From NCBI GenBank assembly GCA_017427485.1, contig JAFRSR010000327.1:1-34218 (forward strand): DNA of 34,218 bases, written 5' to 3'. How positions within the stretch are numbered: position 1 is the stretch's first letter; every line of letters starts with the position of its first letter. This DNA is from Kiritimatiellia bacterium (GTDB lineage Bacteria > Verrucomicrobiota > Kiritimatiellia > RFP12 > UBA1067). The translations under genes and the position numbers were made by a program. This document shows, piece after piece, positions 25,334 through 34,191 of this stretch. The notes below the pieces were generated by a model that searched no databases, was not told the origin of the DNA, and was given only the letters and a program-made list of their open reading frames with translations.

Positions 25334-26974
25334 ATGGCTGAAAACGATGAACCGATGATTCAGACGCCCGCCGATTTCGGGCACTTCGTGCTTGAAAAGG
25401 AGCTGGGACACGGCGGCATGGGCGGCGTGTATCTCGCGCGCGACAAGATGCTGGACCGCCGCGTGGGCATCAAGGTGATGCTCAAGAGCCTCGGCGCGGA
25501 CCCGAAGTTCGTCGAACGCTTCCAGCGCGAGGCGCAGGCCGCGGCGCGCCTCAACCACCCGAACATCGCGCAGATCTACTCCTTCGGCCAGGAGCAGGGC
25601 ATGCCCTACATCGCGATGGAGCTCGTGCCGGGCGGATCCCTCGACAAGGAAATGGAGTCGAATCCCGGCACGCTGGACGTGGTGTACGTGATGCGCGTGG
25701 GCCAGCAGGTGGCGGACGCCCTCGCGCTCGCCGCCGAGAGCGGGCTCGTGCACGGCGACGTGAAGCCGGAGAACGTGCTGTTCGACTCGGACGGCAACGC
25801 CAAGCTCGTCGACTTCGGCCTTGCGGCGATGCAGGGAGATTCGGACGAGATCTGGGGCACGCCGTTCTACATCTCCCCCGAGAAGGTGCGCCGCCAGAAG
25901 ATCGACTACCGCGCGGACATCTACTCCCTGGGCGGGACGCTCTACCACGTGCTGACTGGCGTGCCGCCGTTCGACGGCCCGGACCCGACGGCCGTCGTGA
26001 AGGCGCGCTTCGAAGGGCCGCCGAAGAAACCGAGCGAGCTTCGTCCGGACATCCCGCCGGAGGTCGACGCGATCATCATGCGCATGCTCGAGCTCGAGCC
26101 GTCGATGCGCTACCCGACCTACCAGTCCCTGTTGGGCGATTTCAAGCGCTACCTCGCGAAGGCGGGTCCCGCGAAGACGACCAAGACGACCGGCCCGAAG
26201 CTGAAGTTCAAGGGCATGAAGCCGAAGGTCTCGCTCTCCGCCACGGGAACGGGGAACGCGGCGTCGGTGGACGGCGAAGTCGCCGACCTTCAGCCGATCG
26301 ACGACCTCGGCGGGGAGGAAGAGGAAAAGAAGTCGATGAACGTGGGCGCGATGGTCGGCCTCGCGGTGGGCGGCGTCGTGCTGGTGATCTTGCTGGTGGC
26401 AGGCGGCCTGTGGTGGTACATGAGCAGCGCGAAGGCGGCGAAGGAAGAGCGTGAGCTGCAGCTGATCGCCGAAAAGCAGTCCAAGGCACGCCAGTCGATT
26501 CAGAAGACCGTCAAGATGATCCAGGAGGACTACGCGGATTTCCATAAGCTCGTGCTGCAGAGCGACGCGGTCATATCCCAGACCGTGCATGACGTCCAGA
26601 AGGCGGTGCCGGAAGAACTGAAAGAGATGGCCGCCGAGATCCTCTCGCCCCCGCCTTTGCCCATCATCGACGAGGCGATTGCCTATACGAACCGCCTGTT
26701 CTTGCCTGCAGGCGCGGTTCCACCGCCTGCCGCCGAGGAGAAACCTGCCGGCACAAACGCGGTCGAGTCCGCTGCCGCCGAAAAGAAGGACGGCGAAAAG
26801 GATTCCGACGAGAAGAAGGCTGGCGACAAAAAGGCAGACGAGGGGAAGGACGAGGCGAAGAAGCCAGACGAGAAGAAGGCGGACGACAAGAAAGCAGACG
26901 ACAAGAAGCCTGCCGAACAGAAATCCGAAGAGAAGAAGCCTGACGATAAGAAACCCACCGACAAAAAAGCCTGA
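25334..26974 (+). CDS. Transmembrane Ser/Thr protein kinase (PknB-like) with Lys/Glu-rich outer tail
   Basis: The product has 546 residues. The kinase domain (about 15-275) has the glycine loop GHGGMGGV (25-32), ATP lysine K47, catalytic loop HGDVKPEN (140-147), DFG (160-162) and an SPEK activation-segment end, so it should be active. A single membrane helix at about 341-363 (GLAVGGVVLVILLVAGGLWW) separates it from an outer part. That part has a helical segment and then a C-terminal 100 residues made largely of K, D, E, A and P. This tail could bind cell wall, nucleic acid or anionic polymers. A ribosome site (GAAGGAACGAG) precedes the ATG. It probably forms an operon with the next two genes. 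Confidence 0.92.
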   Translation: MAENDEPMIQTPADFGHFVLEKELGHGGMGGVYLARDKMLDRRVGIKVMLKSLGADPKFVERFQREAQAAARLNHPNIAQIYSFGQEQGMPYIAMELVPGGSLDKEMESNPGTLDVVYVMRVGQQVADALALAAESGLVHGDVKPENVLFDSDGNAKLVDFGLAAMQGDSDEIWGTPFYISPEKVRRQKIDYRADIYSLGGTLYHVLTGVPPFDGPDPTAVVKARFEGPPKKPSELRPDIPPEVDAIIMRMLELEPSMRYPTYQSLLGDFKRYLAKAGPAKTTKTTGPKLKFKGMKPKVSLSATGTGNAASVDGEVADLQPIDDLGGEEEEKKSMNVGAMVGLAVGGVVLVILLVAGGLWWYMSSAKAAKEERELQLIAEKQSKARQSIQKTVKMIQEDYADFHKLVLQSDAVISQTVHDVQKAVPEELKEMAAEILSPPPLPIIDEAIAYTNRLFLPAGAVPPPAAEEKPAGTNAVESAAAEKKDGEKDSDEKKAGDKKADEGKDEAKKPDEKKADDKKADDKKPAEQKSEEKKPDDKKPTDKKA

Positions 26975-26995
26975 TCGCCCTGAAGGAGCAACGAG

Positions 26996-28480
26996 ATGAG
27001 AGTCTATAAAATAATTGCTGTCGTGTGTGCAATCTGCGCTTTTCTTGCTCTGGGAACGAGTGCATTTGCGAAGGACGATGCCGAGAAGGGCGCGAAGAAG
27101 GCCCCTGCCGCCGAGAAGGCCGCAAAAAAGGGGGCGGGCAAGAAGGCGGATGCCAAGAAAGGCGCCGCCAAGAAAGCCGAAGCGAAGAAAGAGGCGGACG
27201 ACGAGGACGACAAGGACGCCGAGGCCGAGAAGGCGCAGGAGGAAGCCGAGGCCAAGGTAGAGGGCAAGGACGCGAAGAAGCCCAAAGGCGAAGATGCGAA
27301 GAAGCCCGAGGGCGAGGCTGCGCAGAAATCCGAGAAGAAGGAAGAAGAGAAGCCGGCGGCCGAAGACGAGAAGAAGGAAGAGCCTCCGGCGGAGGGGCCT
27401 GCGACCGAAGACGCGAAGCCCGCCGAGGAGGTGAAACCCTCGATTGCATTGCCGCCGGCCGTGAAGAAGTTCGACAAGCTCTGGGAGGACGCCTGCCAGT
27501 ACCGGGCGGCCGACATCAGGTTCCATGGACGGATGCGCAAGTTGCTCGAGATGGCAAAGACGGTTGACGCATTCACGGCGCAGGACAACGAGACGACCGA
27601 GAATCTCGCCAAACTCGCGAACGACCTGGTCGAGGAGTACAACCGGATCAAGGGCGAGAAATGGCTGATGGACGCGCGGATGAAGGTACGTGGCGTCGAG
27701 GCGCGCGCCCGGACGTACCGCGAGGACGCCGTCAAGAAAATCAACATAGCCGTCGAACGCCGCGCCCGCGAGGAGGCCGAGAAGCGCGCCGCCGAGGAGA
27801 AGGCGGCTGCGGCCGCCGCCGCCGCCGAGAAGCTCAAGGAGCAGATCGCGGACGAGCAGGCGAAGGCGCAGGAGGAATTCGACGGACTCGTCCGCGATCT
27901 CAAGCGCATCGACTGGGATCGGTGTACGCGTCAGCTCACTCGTCTGAAAGACGGCATGAAGACGCGCGAGGGGAAGGACGCGGTGGAAGTGCAGCTCCAG
28001 AAGGTCAAGTTCATGCAGGGCATGCAGAAACATTTCATCAAGCACGCGAACAAATTCGTGTTTAAGGACCGCCGCAGCCAGGTGCTGGCCATCGTGATGA
28101 AGACAGACGACAAGTCGCTGACGATCCAGAAGGCCAGGTACGAGAAAGGAAAGCCCGTGCCGGACAAGGAGACGCGCGTCGAGTGGGACCGCTTCTACGG
28201 CTTGAAGGAGAAGGTCTACCTCAACTACATGAACCAGTTCATCAACGAACTCGTGATGAAGGGGCGCGAACGTACGAAAATCGGCCCCAAGGAGTGGAGC
28301 GAGCACATGCTTGGCGCCGCGCTCACGCTCCACTACCTCTACGGCGAGGAGAAGGGCGTGGACAAGTTCATCCCCGTGTTGGTGCAGAAGGCCGTGAAGG
28401 AGTTCGGTCCCTGCCGCAAGTGGGCGGCCAAGTGTTTCCCCGATGTTGAACTCCCTGATGCTGAGGATGCTGTCGAATGA
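26996..28480 (+). CDS. Secreted Lys/Ala/Glu-rich coiled-coil protein
   Basis: The product has 494 residues with a Sec signal peptide (MRVYKIIAVVCAICAFLALG, cleavage near SAFA). Residues about 25-150 are low complexity, K/A/E/D/P-rich with KKA repeats resembling histone-tail-like or cell-wall-associated regions. Residues 155-300 are coiled coil including an Ala run of nine, and residues 305-494 form a more ordered helical domain with aromatic and Arg residues. I recognise no enzyme. It lies 21 bp after the kinase whose outer tail has similar composition, so both may act together at the envelope (inference). AAGGAG precedes the ATG; the 3' end overlaps the symporter gene by ATGA. Confidence 0.75.
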   Translation: MRVYKIIAVVCAICAFLALGTSAFAKDDAEKGAKKAPAAEKAAKKGAGKKADAKKGAAKKAEAKKEADDEDDKDAEAEKAQEEAEAKVEGKDAKKPKGEDAKKPEGEAAQKSEKKEEEKPAAEDEKKEEPPAEGPATEDAKPAEEVKPSIALPPAVKKFDKLWEDACQYRAADIRFHGRMRKLLEMAKTVDAFTAQDNETTENLAKLANDLVEEYNRIKGEKWLMDARMKVRGVEARARTYREDAVKKINIAVERRAREEAEKRAAEEKAAAAAAAAEKLKEQIADEQAKAQEEFDGLVRDLKRIDWDRCTRQLTRLKDGMKTREGKDAVEVQLQKVKFMQGMQKHFIKHANKFVFKDRRSQVLAIVMKTDDKSLTIQKARYEKGKPVPDKETRVEWDRFYGLKEKVYLNYMNQFINELVMKGRERTKIGPKEWSEHMLGAALTLHYLYGEEKGVDKFIPVLVQKAVKEFGPCRKWAAKCFPDVELPDAEDAVE

Positions 28481-30297
28481 AGACCGTGACGAACCTTGAC
28501 TGGACGATCATCGCCGCTTTTCTGGCCAGCGTGATCGTGATCGGAGCCTGGGCCGCGAAGCGCGCCTCGAAGAGCGCGGAGGACTTCTTCCTCTCCGGGC
28601 GCTCCATGCCGTGGTGGCTCCTGGGCGTGTCGATGGTGGCCTGCACGTTCTCGTGCGACACGCCGAACCTCGTGACGGACATCGTCCGCACGAACGGCGT
28701 CGCGGGCAACTGGGTGTGGTGGGCCTACCTGCTCACCGGCATGATGACGGTGTTCATCTACGCCAAGCTGTGGCGGCGCTCGGCGCTGAACACCGACCTC
28801 GGCTTCTACGAGCTGCGCTATTCGGGCCGTCCGGCGGCCTTCCTGCGCGGTTTCCGCGCCGTCTACCTGGGGCTCTTCTTCAACGTGATCATCATGGGGA
28901 CCGTGTCGCTCGCGGCCATCAAGATCGGCGCGGCGATCTTCGGTCTCTCTCCCGTGGTCACGCTCGCGATCGCGCTGACGGCCGTGGGCATCTACGCGAC
29001 GCTCGGCGGCCTCACCGGATCCATCTGGGCGGATTTCTACCAGTACACGGTGGCGATGGTGGGCGCGGTCGCGGCGGCCTACTTCGCCGTGAAGATGTGC
29101 GGACCGGACGGCACGGGCACGCTTTCAACCCTCTTCTCGAACTCCGCCGTGCAGGCCAAGATGGCGATGTTCCCCTCCGTTGGCGCGAACGGCAGCCTTT
29201 CGCTGTTCATGACGCTCCTCGTCCTGCCCGTCGCCGTGCAGTGGTGGGCCACGTGGTATCCCGGGGCCGAGCCCGGCGGCGGCGGCTACATCGCCCAGCG
29301 CATGCTGTCCGCGAAGGACGAGCAGAACGCCGTGGGCGCCACGCTCCTCTTCAATTTCCTCCACTACGCGCTGCGTTCCTGGCCCTGGCTCATCGTGGCC
29401 CTCGCCTCGATCGTGGTGATCCCCAACATGGACGCGCTGCAGGCCTCCCTGCCGGCCGAGTGCGCGCGGTTCATAAAGGAGGACATGGCCTATCCCGCGA
29501 TGATCGCGAAGTTGCCGTCGGGGTGGCTGGGGCTCGTGGTCGCCTCGCTGATCGCCGCCTACATGAGCACGATCGCCACGCAGATCAATTGGGGTTCCTC
29601 CTATCTCGTGCAGGATTTCTACGCGCGCTTCCTCAAGAAGGACGCCTCGCCGAAGAACCAGGTGCTCGTGGGCCGGCTGATCATGGTCGCGCTCCTCGTC
29701 TGCACCGCCGGCATGGCGCTCGTCCTCGAGAACGCCAAGGGCGGCTTCGACCTCATGCTCCAGATCGGCGCGGGCACCGGCCTCCTCTACGTGCTGCGCT
29801 GGTTCTGGCCGCGCATCAACGCCTGGAGCGAGATCTCCGCCATGGTGATTTCCTTCCTCGTGGCGTGCTTCTTCGCGTTCGGGGCGCAGCACTGCGGCCT
29901 GATCACGCCGGAGAGTTCGGAAACGGTCACCGGCTGGCTCGAGACGGGCTGGCGCGCGGACGTATTCGACCTGGGCGCGTGGAAGCTGCTCCTCGGCGTG
30001 CTCGTGACCACCGTGGGCTGGATTCTCGTGACCTTCCTCACGCCCCGTGAGAAGGCGGAGGTGCTCGACGCCTTCAACGCGAAGATCCACACGGGCAAGA
30101 CGAACTTCCCCGCCGCGATCCTCTGCATGGTCTTCGGCTGCCTCGCGGTGTGGAGCTGCCTCTTCGGCTGCGGCTACCTGATCTACGGATACGGCGGCGT
30201 CGCGAACGGGTACGCGCTCGGCGGCGGGCTGCTCGCGGTATCGGCCGTGGCCACTTTCGTGCTGATGAAGCTCGTCGGCAAGGTGAAGCTTTCCTAG
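28477..30297 (+). CDS. Sodium:solute symporter (SSS family)
   Basis: This 606-residue inner-membrane protein belongs to the SSS family, which imports sugars, amino acids or organic acids with Na+. The family's early signature is visible (SAEDFFLSGRSMPWW near residues 32-47, then FSCDTPNLVTDIVR). The canonical inverted-repeat topology is suggested by about 14 hydrophobic segments. MSTIATQINWGSSYLVQD near residues 364-381 matches the Na+-site helix region of this family. The ATG overlaps the previous stop. Its substrate may be a sugar or sugar acid, given the downstream cupin, DhaK and PHP genes (inference). Confidence 0.92.
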   Translation: MKTVTNLDWTIIAAFLASVIVIGAWAAKRASKSAEDFFLSGRSMPWWLLGVSMVACTFSCDTPNLVTDIVRTNGVAGNWVWWAYLLTGMMTVFIYAKLWRRSALNTDLGFYELRYSGRPAAFLRGFRAVYLGLFFNVIIMGTVSLAAIKIGAAIFGLSPVVTLAIALTAVGIYATLGGLTGSIWADFYQYTVAMVGAVAAAYFAVKMCGPDGTGTLSTLFSNSAVQAKMAMFPSVGANGSLSLFMTLLVLPVAVQWWATWYPGAEPGGGGYIAQRMLSAKDEQNAVGATLLFNFLHYALRSWPWLIVALASIVVIPNMDALQASLPAECARFIKEDMAYPAMIAKLPSGWLGLVVASLIAAYMSTIATQINWGSSYLVQDFYARFLKKDASPKNQVLVGRLIMVALLVCTAGMALVLENAKGGFDLMLQIGAGTGLLYVLRWFWPRINAWSEISAMVISFLVACFFAFGAQHCGLITPESSETVTGWLETGWRADVFDLGAWKLLLGVLVTTVGWILVTFLTPREKAEVLDAFNAKIHTGKTNFPAAILCMVFGCLAVWSCLFGCGYLIYGYGGVANGYALGGGLLAVSAVATFVLMKLVGKVKLS

Positions 30298-30331
30298 TCA
30301 ACCTGATTTCAAAACCGAAAAGGAGAAAGAA

Positions 30332-31153
30332 ATGAACATGAAGACAATTGCGGGTGCGGCGGCCGCGGTGGCCGTCGCCGGCATGATGGCAGGCTGCTGC
30401 CAGGACTGCGGAAAAAAGGAAGTGAAAATGTACACGAACAAAGACTTCTACGTCGGCGGAACGTTCGACGAGAACGGCATCAACACAGGCGGAAAGTTTG
30501 ACGGAGCAAAGGCGTCGGAGGCCTACTTCGAGATGATGCGCCGGTTCAACTATCCGGTCTATCCGGCGCTTCAGAACGACAAGCTCACGAACCCCAAGGA
30601 CGGTACGCAGTACCTCGGATTCTGGGCCATCGACTTCGCGAAGGGCGACTTCATGAAGTACGGCATGGGCGGCGTGATCTGGGTCGATGAAATCAAGGAA
30701 GAGTATTTCGGCCACGACATCTACCTGCTGCCGCTCCAGGCCCTCCCCGAACACTGCCACAAGGCGGGTAATCCGGTCGATGCGAGCGTCGCCACGGACC
30801 GCTGGACGGGCGAGAAGTTCAGCAAGAACATCCCGCCGAAGATGGAAAGCTGGCTCGTCCGCCACGGCTGGGTGTACAGCTTCTCCGAGGTCGGCGAGCC
30901 CAACCTCGACCAGTTCCCCGAGGCGAAGAAGATGCTCTCCGAGCACCTGTTCGACCACAAGGCCAACAAGCCTACGAACCTCAAGTCGCTCCACGTGGAG
31001 AAGTGGACGGCCGACGGCGTGGCGCACAAGCTCCCCAAGGTCGGCAGCTGGCACTTCATGATGGGCGGCACCGAGGGCGCGATCGTCTCCGAGTTCGCGA
31101 ACTTCCACGACAGCAAGTGCAACCGCTTCTCGGTTCCCGGCGTCCAGTTCTGA
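30332..31153 (+). CDS. Cupin-fold lipoprotein, sugar-isomerase-like
   Basis: The product has 273 residues. A lipoprotein signal ends in the lipobox MAGC, making C22 the lipidated residue; AAAGGAG lies 7 bp before the ATG. The body resembles D-lyxose isomerase-type cupins: a metal-binding pair H141 and H143 (PEHCHK), and a late SWHFMMGGTEGAIVSEF stretch typical of that group, where a His on the last strands completes the site. Such enzymes interconvert aldoses and ketoses using Mn2+ or Zn2+. Location on the envelope would be unusual for an isomerase, so a sugar-binding role is also possible. The next gene starts 22 bp downstream. Confidence 0.75.
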   Translation: MNMKTIAGAAAAVAVAGMMAGCCQDCGKKEVKMYTNKDFYVGGTFDENGINTGGKFDGAKASEAYFEMMRRFNYPVYPALQNDKLTNPKDGTQYLGFWAIDFAKGDFMKYGMGGVIWVDEIKEEYFGHDIYLLPLQALPEHCHKAGNPVDASVATDRWTGEKFSKNIPPKMESWLVRHGWVYSFSEVGEPNLDQFPEAKKMLSEHLFDHKANKPTNLKSLHVEKWTADGVAHKLPKVGSWHFMMGGTEGAIVSEFANFHDSKCNRFSVPGVQF

Positions 31154-31175
31154 TTTCAAAGAAAGGAAAGCAATC

Positions 31176-31502
31176 ATGGAAAAGACGTATATGCACACCG
31201 GCATCCCGGTGGCCGAGAAGTTGGACGGCATGGTCTACATGTCCGGCCTGAAGGTGTGGATCAGCAACAACGAAGAGTACAAGATCGAGTACCTCTACTG
31301 GGAGAAGGACACGCCCTGCGCCTGGCGCATGGTGGCCGAAACGCACGTCGCCTACAAGGTGAAGGACGTCCAGGCGGCCGTCGACGAGGCCGTGGCCGCC
31401 GGCGCGGACGTGCTGCTGCCGAAGTATTCGCTCGGCGGCACGTGCGCGATCGCTTACGTGGGCTTCAAGAACGGCCCGCAGGTGGAGTTTTTCCAGGATT
31501 AA
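31176..31502 (+). CDS. VOC (glyoxalase/bleomycin-resistance) fold protein
   Basis: This 108-residue single-domain protein has the beta-alpha-beta-beta-beta layout of the vicinal-oxygen-chelate superfamily. The pattern includes a central HVAYKVKDVQAAVDEAVAAGA helix entry and the closing strand GPQVEFFQ, where the Glu is a typical metal ligand. VOC proteins act as isomerases, lyases or dioxygenases, so function cannot be fixed. AAAGAAAGG lies before the ATG. It is part of the sugar gene group; its final Asp codon and stop form the first unit of a short repeat array. Confidence 0.8.
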   Translation: MEKTYMHTGIPVAEKLDGMVYMSGLKVWISNNEEYKIEYLYWEKDTPCAWRMVAETHVAYKVKDVQAAVDEAVAAGADVLLPKYSLGGTCAIAYVGFKNGPQVEFFQD

Positions 31503-31599
31503 GTGATTAAGTGGTTAAGTGGCCGCTTCGCGGCCTAAGTAAGACTTAGGGCGCGTAGCGCCCACTTAACTCGGACTTAGGGCGCGTAGCGCCCACTTA
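31497..31599. repeat. Direct-repeat plus triple hairpin array between VOC gene and dhaK
   Basis: Three 8-bp units (GATTAAGT twice, GGTTAAGT once, 31497-31520) lead into three 25-bp palindromic elements at 31516-31540, 31544-31568 and 31575-31599. Each has TAAGT flanks (or ACTTA in the other orientation), a 6-bp GC stem and a 3-nt loop. The first is GGCCGC/GCGGCC with loop TTC; the second and third are identical (GGGCGC/GCGCCC, loop GTA) and lie in the opposite orientation. Reverse-complemented, they match the first except at two paired stem positions and one loop base, so all three belong to one family. They may be REP-like mobile hairpins, transcript-stabilising stems or weak terminators. 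Confidence 0.85.
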
Positions 31600-31612
31600 T
31601 CGGAGACAAAAA

Positions 31613-32614
31613 ATGCCAATGAAGAAGTTCATCAACGACCCCGCGAACCTCACGAGCGAGCTGCTCGACGGCCTCGTGCAGTGCTACCCGAACCAGCTCG
31701 CGCTGAAGAACGAGCGCATCGTGGTGCGCGCGAACCCGAAGCCGGCCGACAAGGTGGCCATCGTGACGCTCGGCGGCACGGGCCACGAGCCGGCCCTCGA
31801 GGGCTTCGTGGGCGAGGGCATGCTGGACGCGTCCGTGGCCGGCGACATCTTCGCCGCCCCCGGCGGCGAGAAGGTGTTCGAGGCGCTCGAGATGTTCAAC
31901 CGCCCGGCCGGCGTGCTGCTGATCACGCTCAACCACAACGGCGACCGCATGAGCGCGAACAAGGCGCTCCGCAAGGCCGCGAAGGCGGGCCTGAACGTGA
32001 AGGAGATCGTGATCCACGAGGACATCGCGCAGGGTCCCCACGCCCCCATCGAGGACAAGCGCGGCCTCGGCGGCTGCATCCCGTTCATCAAGGTGGTCGG
32101 CGCCGCCGCGGAGGAGGGGAAGTGCCTCGACGAGATCGTCGCGCTCGGCGAGAAGTTCAACGAGGGCATCGCCACGCTCTCCGTGGCGCTCAAGACCGCC
32201 ACCCACCCGCAGAACGGACAGGAGATCGGCTCGATCGACGACGACAAGATGGAAGTGGGCATGGGCCAGCACGGCGAGGGCGGCGGCGGCGTGATGCCGG
32301 TGAAGACGGCAGACGAGACGGCCGCGCTCATGATCAAGAGCCTCGTGGAGGCGACGGGCGTGAAGAGCGGCGACAAGGCGTTCCTCGCCATCAACGGCTC
32401 GGGCGCCACCACGCTCATGGAGATGCTCATCGTCTACCGCGCGGCCAAGAAGGAGCTGGAGGCGCTCGGCGTCTCGGTGCTCCCCGGCAAGTGCACGGAA
32501 CTGCTCACCGTCCAGGAGATGGCGGGCTTCCAGATGATTCTCTGCAAGTGCTGCGACACGTGCGCGAAGTACCTCGCCGCGCCGTCCGACGCGCCCTACT
32601 GGACAACGCGCTAA
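31613..32614 (+). CDS. dhaK: Dihydroxyacetone kinase subunit DhaK-like
   Basis: This 333-residue cytoplasmic protein binds a short ketose for phosphorylation. GGTGHEP (from residue 55, H58) and the substrate-linking histidine H220 in MGQHGEGGGG match DhaK, where that His forms a hemiaminal with dihydroxyacetone. Length and order of motifs are those of the DhaK subunit. The ATG at 31613 has GGAGA upstream; a second in-frame ATG at 31619 is possible. The partner DhaL appears at 34048, with a PHP gene in between, and no DhaM is visible. Related kinases act on erythrulose or other ketoses, so the true substrate is open. Confidence 0.93.
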   Translation: MPMKKFINDPANLTSELLDGLVQCYPNQLALKNERIVVRANPKPADKVAIVTLGGTGHEPALEGFVGEGMLDASVAGDIFAAPGGEKVFEALEMFNRPAGVLLITLNHNGDRMSANKALRKAAKAGLNVKEIVIHEDIAQGPHAPIEDKRGLGGCIPFIKVVGAAAEEGKCLDEIVALGEKFNEGIATLSVALKTATHPQNGQEIGSIDDDKMEVGMGQHGEGGGGVMPVKTADETAALMIKSLVEATGVKSGDKAFLAINGSGATTLMEMLIVYRAAKKELEALGVSVLPGKCTELLTVQEMAGFQMILCKCCDTCAKYLAAPSDAPYWTTR

Positions 32615-32630
32615 ACGGACGGGAACCACC

Positions 32631-34022
32631 ATGGAGACGACACGCAGAGGTTTCCTGACTGCCGGGGCGGCGCTCGCCGCCGCAGCCGGCGTCCGCCGCG
32701 CGGCGCAGGCCGCGCCGGCGGACGGCAAGCGGTTCTACAAGGGCCAGTTCCACACGCACACCTACTGGAGCGACGGCAGCGCCTTCCCGGAGCAGGCGAT
32801 CCAGTTCTACCGCGAGACGGGCTACAACTTCCTCGGCCTCAGCGACCACAACATCTACGCCGACACGCGGCGCGTGAAGAAGGTCGGGAAGGGGAAGGGC
32901 TTCGTCAGGCAGGAGATCTTCGACGCCTACCGCCGCGACTTCCCCGGAAGCGTGGAGTGCGAGACGGCCGCCGACGGCACCACGAGCGTCGTCGTGCAGA
33001 CCTACGCGAAGATGCGCAAGCTCTTCGAGAAGCCGGGCGAATTCCTGCTTCTCGACGCCGTCGAGGGCACGACGCGCGTGGTCGACGCGAACGGCGTCGA
33101 CAACCAGGTGCACATGAACTACCTCAACGTGCCCGGCGTGCCGGAGTACTTCCGCACCTGCGGCACGAAGGCCACGGTGGCGCAGCGCATCGGCGAATCG
33201 CTCAAGGCCGTGGAGGCCATGGCCAGGGAGAAGGGCCGCGAGTCGATGTTCATCCTCAACCACCCGATCTGGCGCTGGTACGACGTGAAGCCCGAGGACC
33301 TCGTCGCCAACCCCGAGGTGCGCTTCTTCGAGCTCTGCAACGGTGGCAGCCCGTACGCGCCCGGGAAGGGCCTGCCGGCGGACGGCTTCGCCACGGACCG
33401 CTTCTGGGACGCGGTGAACGCGTTCCGCGCGCGCCGCGGCCAGCCGCTCCTCTACGGCGTGGGCAACGACGACACGCACGGCTACTTCGGCACCGTCAGC
33501 CACTCGCCGCCCGGCATCCACTGCATTCCGTACAACGCCTGGAGCCTTGTGCGCGCCGAGGAGCTGACGGCCGAGGCGCTGATCCGCGCGATGAAGGCCG
33601 GCGACTTCGCCGCGTGCGAGGGCGTGCAGCCCGAGGACTTCTCCTTCGACGCCGCGAGCGGCACGCTCTCCGTGTCCGTCGCCGGCAAGAAGAACCTCTG
33701 CCGCACGATCCAGTTCATCGTCACGAAGCGCGACTTCTCCGAGAAGCCCGTCGGCACCGTCTCGATCGAGCCGTCCGACGCGCCGGAGGACAAGCAGAAG
33801 GTCTACGCCCGCACGGTCAACATCTACGACAAGAAGAAGATCGGCTGCATCGCGAAGGCCGTCTCGGGCGGCATCGGCGAGGGTGTGAAGGCCTCCTACA
33901 CGATGAAGCCCGACGACCTCTACGTGCGTGCGCGCATCCTCTCGCCCGAACGCCCGCCGGTGACCGCCTTCCAGCACCCGAAGGTGCACGTGGCGTGGAC
34001 CCAGCCGTACCTCCGCGCGTAG
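32631..34022 (+). CDS. Tat-exported PHP-domain phosphoesterase/hydrolase
   Basis: The product has 463 residues with a twin-arginine signal (TTRRGFLTAGAALAAAAG). PHP-type metal ligands are visible: H41-T-H43, D72-H73 in SDHN, H211 in NHP, and the aspartates of GNDDTHG ending at H283. PHP proteins are trinuclear-metal phosphoesterases. The last 140 residues form an extra beta-rich domain. Export and the neighbours suggest processing of a phosphorylated glycan or sugar outside the cytoplasm (inference). It is inserted between dhaK and the dhaL start. Confidence 0.88.
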   Translation: METTRRGFLTAGAALAAAAGVRRAAQAAPADGKRFYKGQFHTHTYWSDGSAFPEQAIQFYRETGYNFLGLSDHNIYADTRRVKKVGKGKGFVRQEIFDAYRRDFPGSVECETAADGTTSVVVQTYAKMRKLFEKPGEFLLLDAVEGTTRVVDANGVDNQVHMNYLNVPGVPEYFRTCGTKATVAQRIGESLKAVEAMAREKGRESMFILNHPIWRWYDVKPEDLVANPEVRFFELCNGGSPYAPGKGLPADGFATDRFWDAVNAFRARRGQPLLYGVGNDDTHGYFGTVSHSPPGIHCIPYNAWSLVRAEELTAEALIRAMKAGDFAACEGVQPEDFSFDAASGTLSVSVAGKKNLCRTIQFIVTKRDFSEKPVGTVSIEPSDAPEDKQKVYARTVNIYDKKKIGCIAKAVSGGIGEGVKASYTMKPDDLYVRARILSPERPPVTAFQHPKVHVAWTQPYLRA

Positions 34023-34047
34023 GCAAGTTGTTCAGGAAGGAACGAAC

Positions 34048-34191
34048 ATGACACTCGACCAGTTCAAGCAGGTGTGGGCGCGGGCCGCCGAGAAGGCCGC
34101 CGCCCGCGAGAAGGACTATTCGGCGCTCGACGCCGCCGCGGGCGGCGACGGCGACCACGGCGAGGCGATCGTCGCGGCCACGCGGGCGTGA
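34048..34191 (+). pseudogene. dhaL: DhaL start with early stop (frameshifted or truncated)
   Basis: After AAGGAA and an ATG, 47 residues match the DhaL N terminus, ending in the Mg-ADP-binding loop LDAAAGGDGDHGEAIVAATRA. DhaL is normally about 200 residues, but a TGA at 34189-34191 ends this frame. One added base near 34188 would continue the protein as VRTAPVG to the window end. A real frameshift, a sequencing or assembly error near the contig edge, and a natural short peptide are all possible; the error is the simplest explanation. Confidence 0.7.

Noticed and set aside
25316..28333. A 1005-codon - strand open frame
   Set aside because: It is the shadow of the kinase and the Lys-rich gene; its Leu/Arg-rich low complexity comes from reading AAG/GAG codons backwards.
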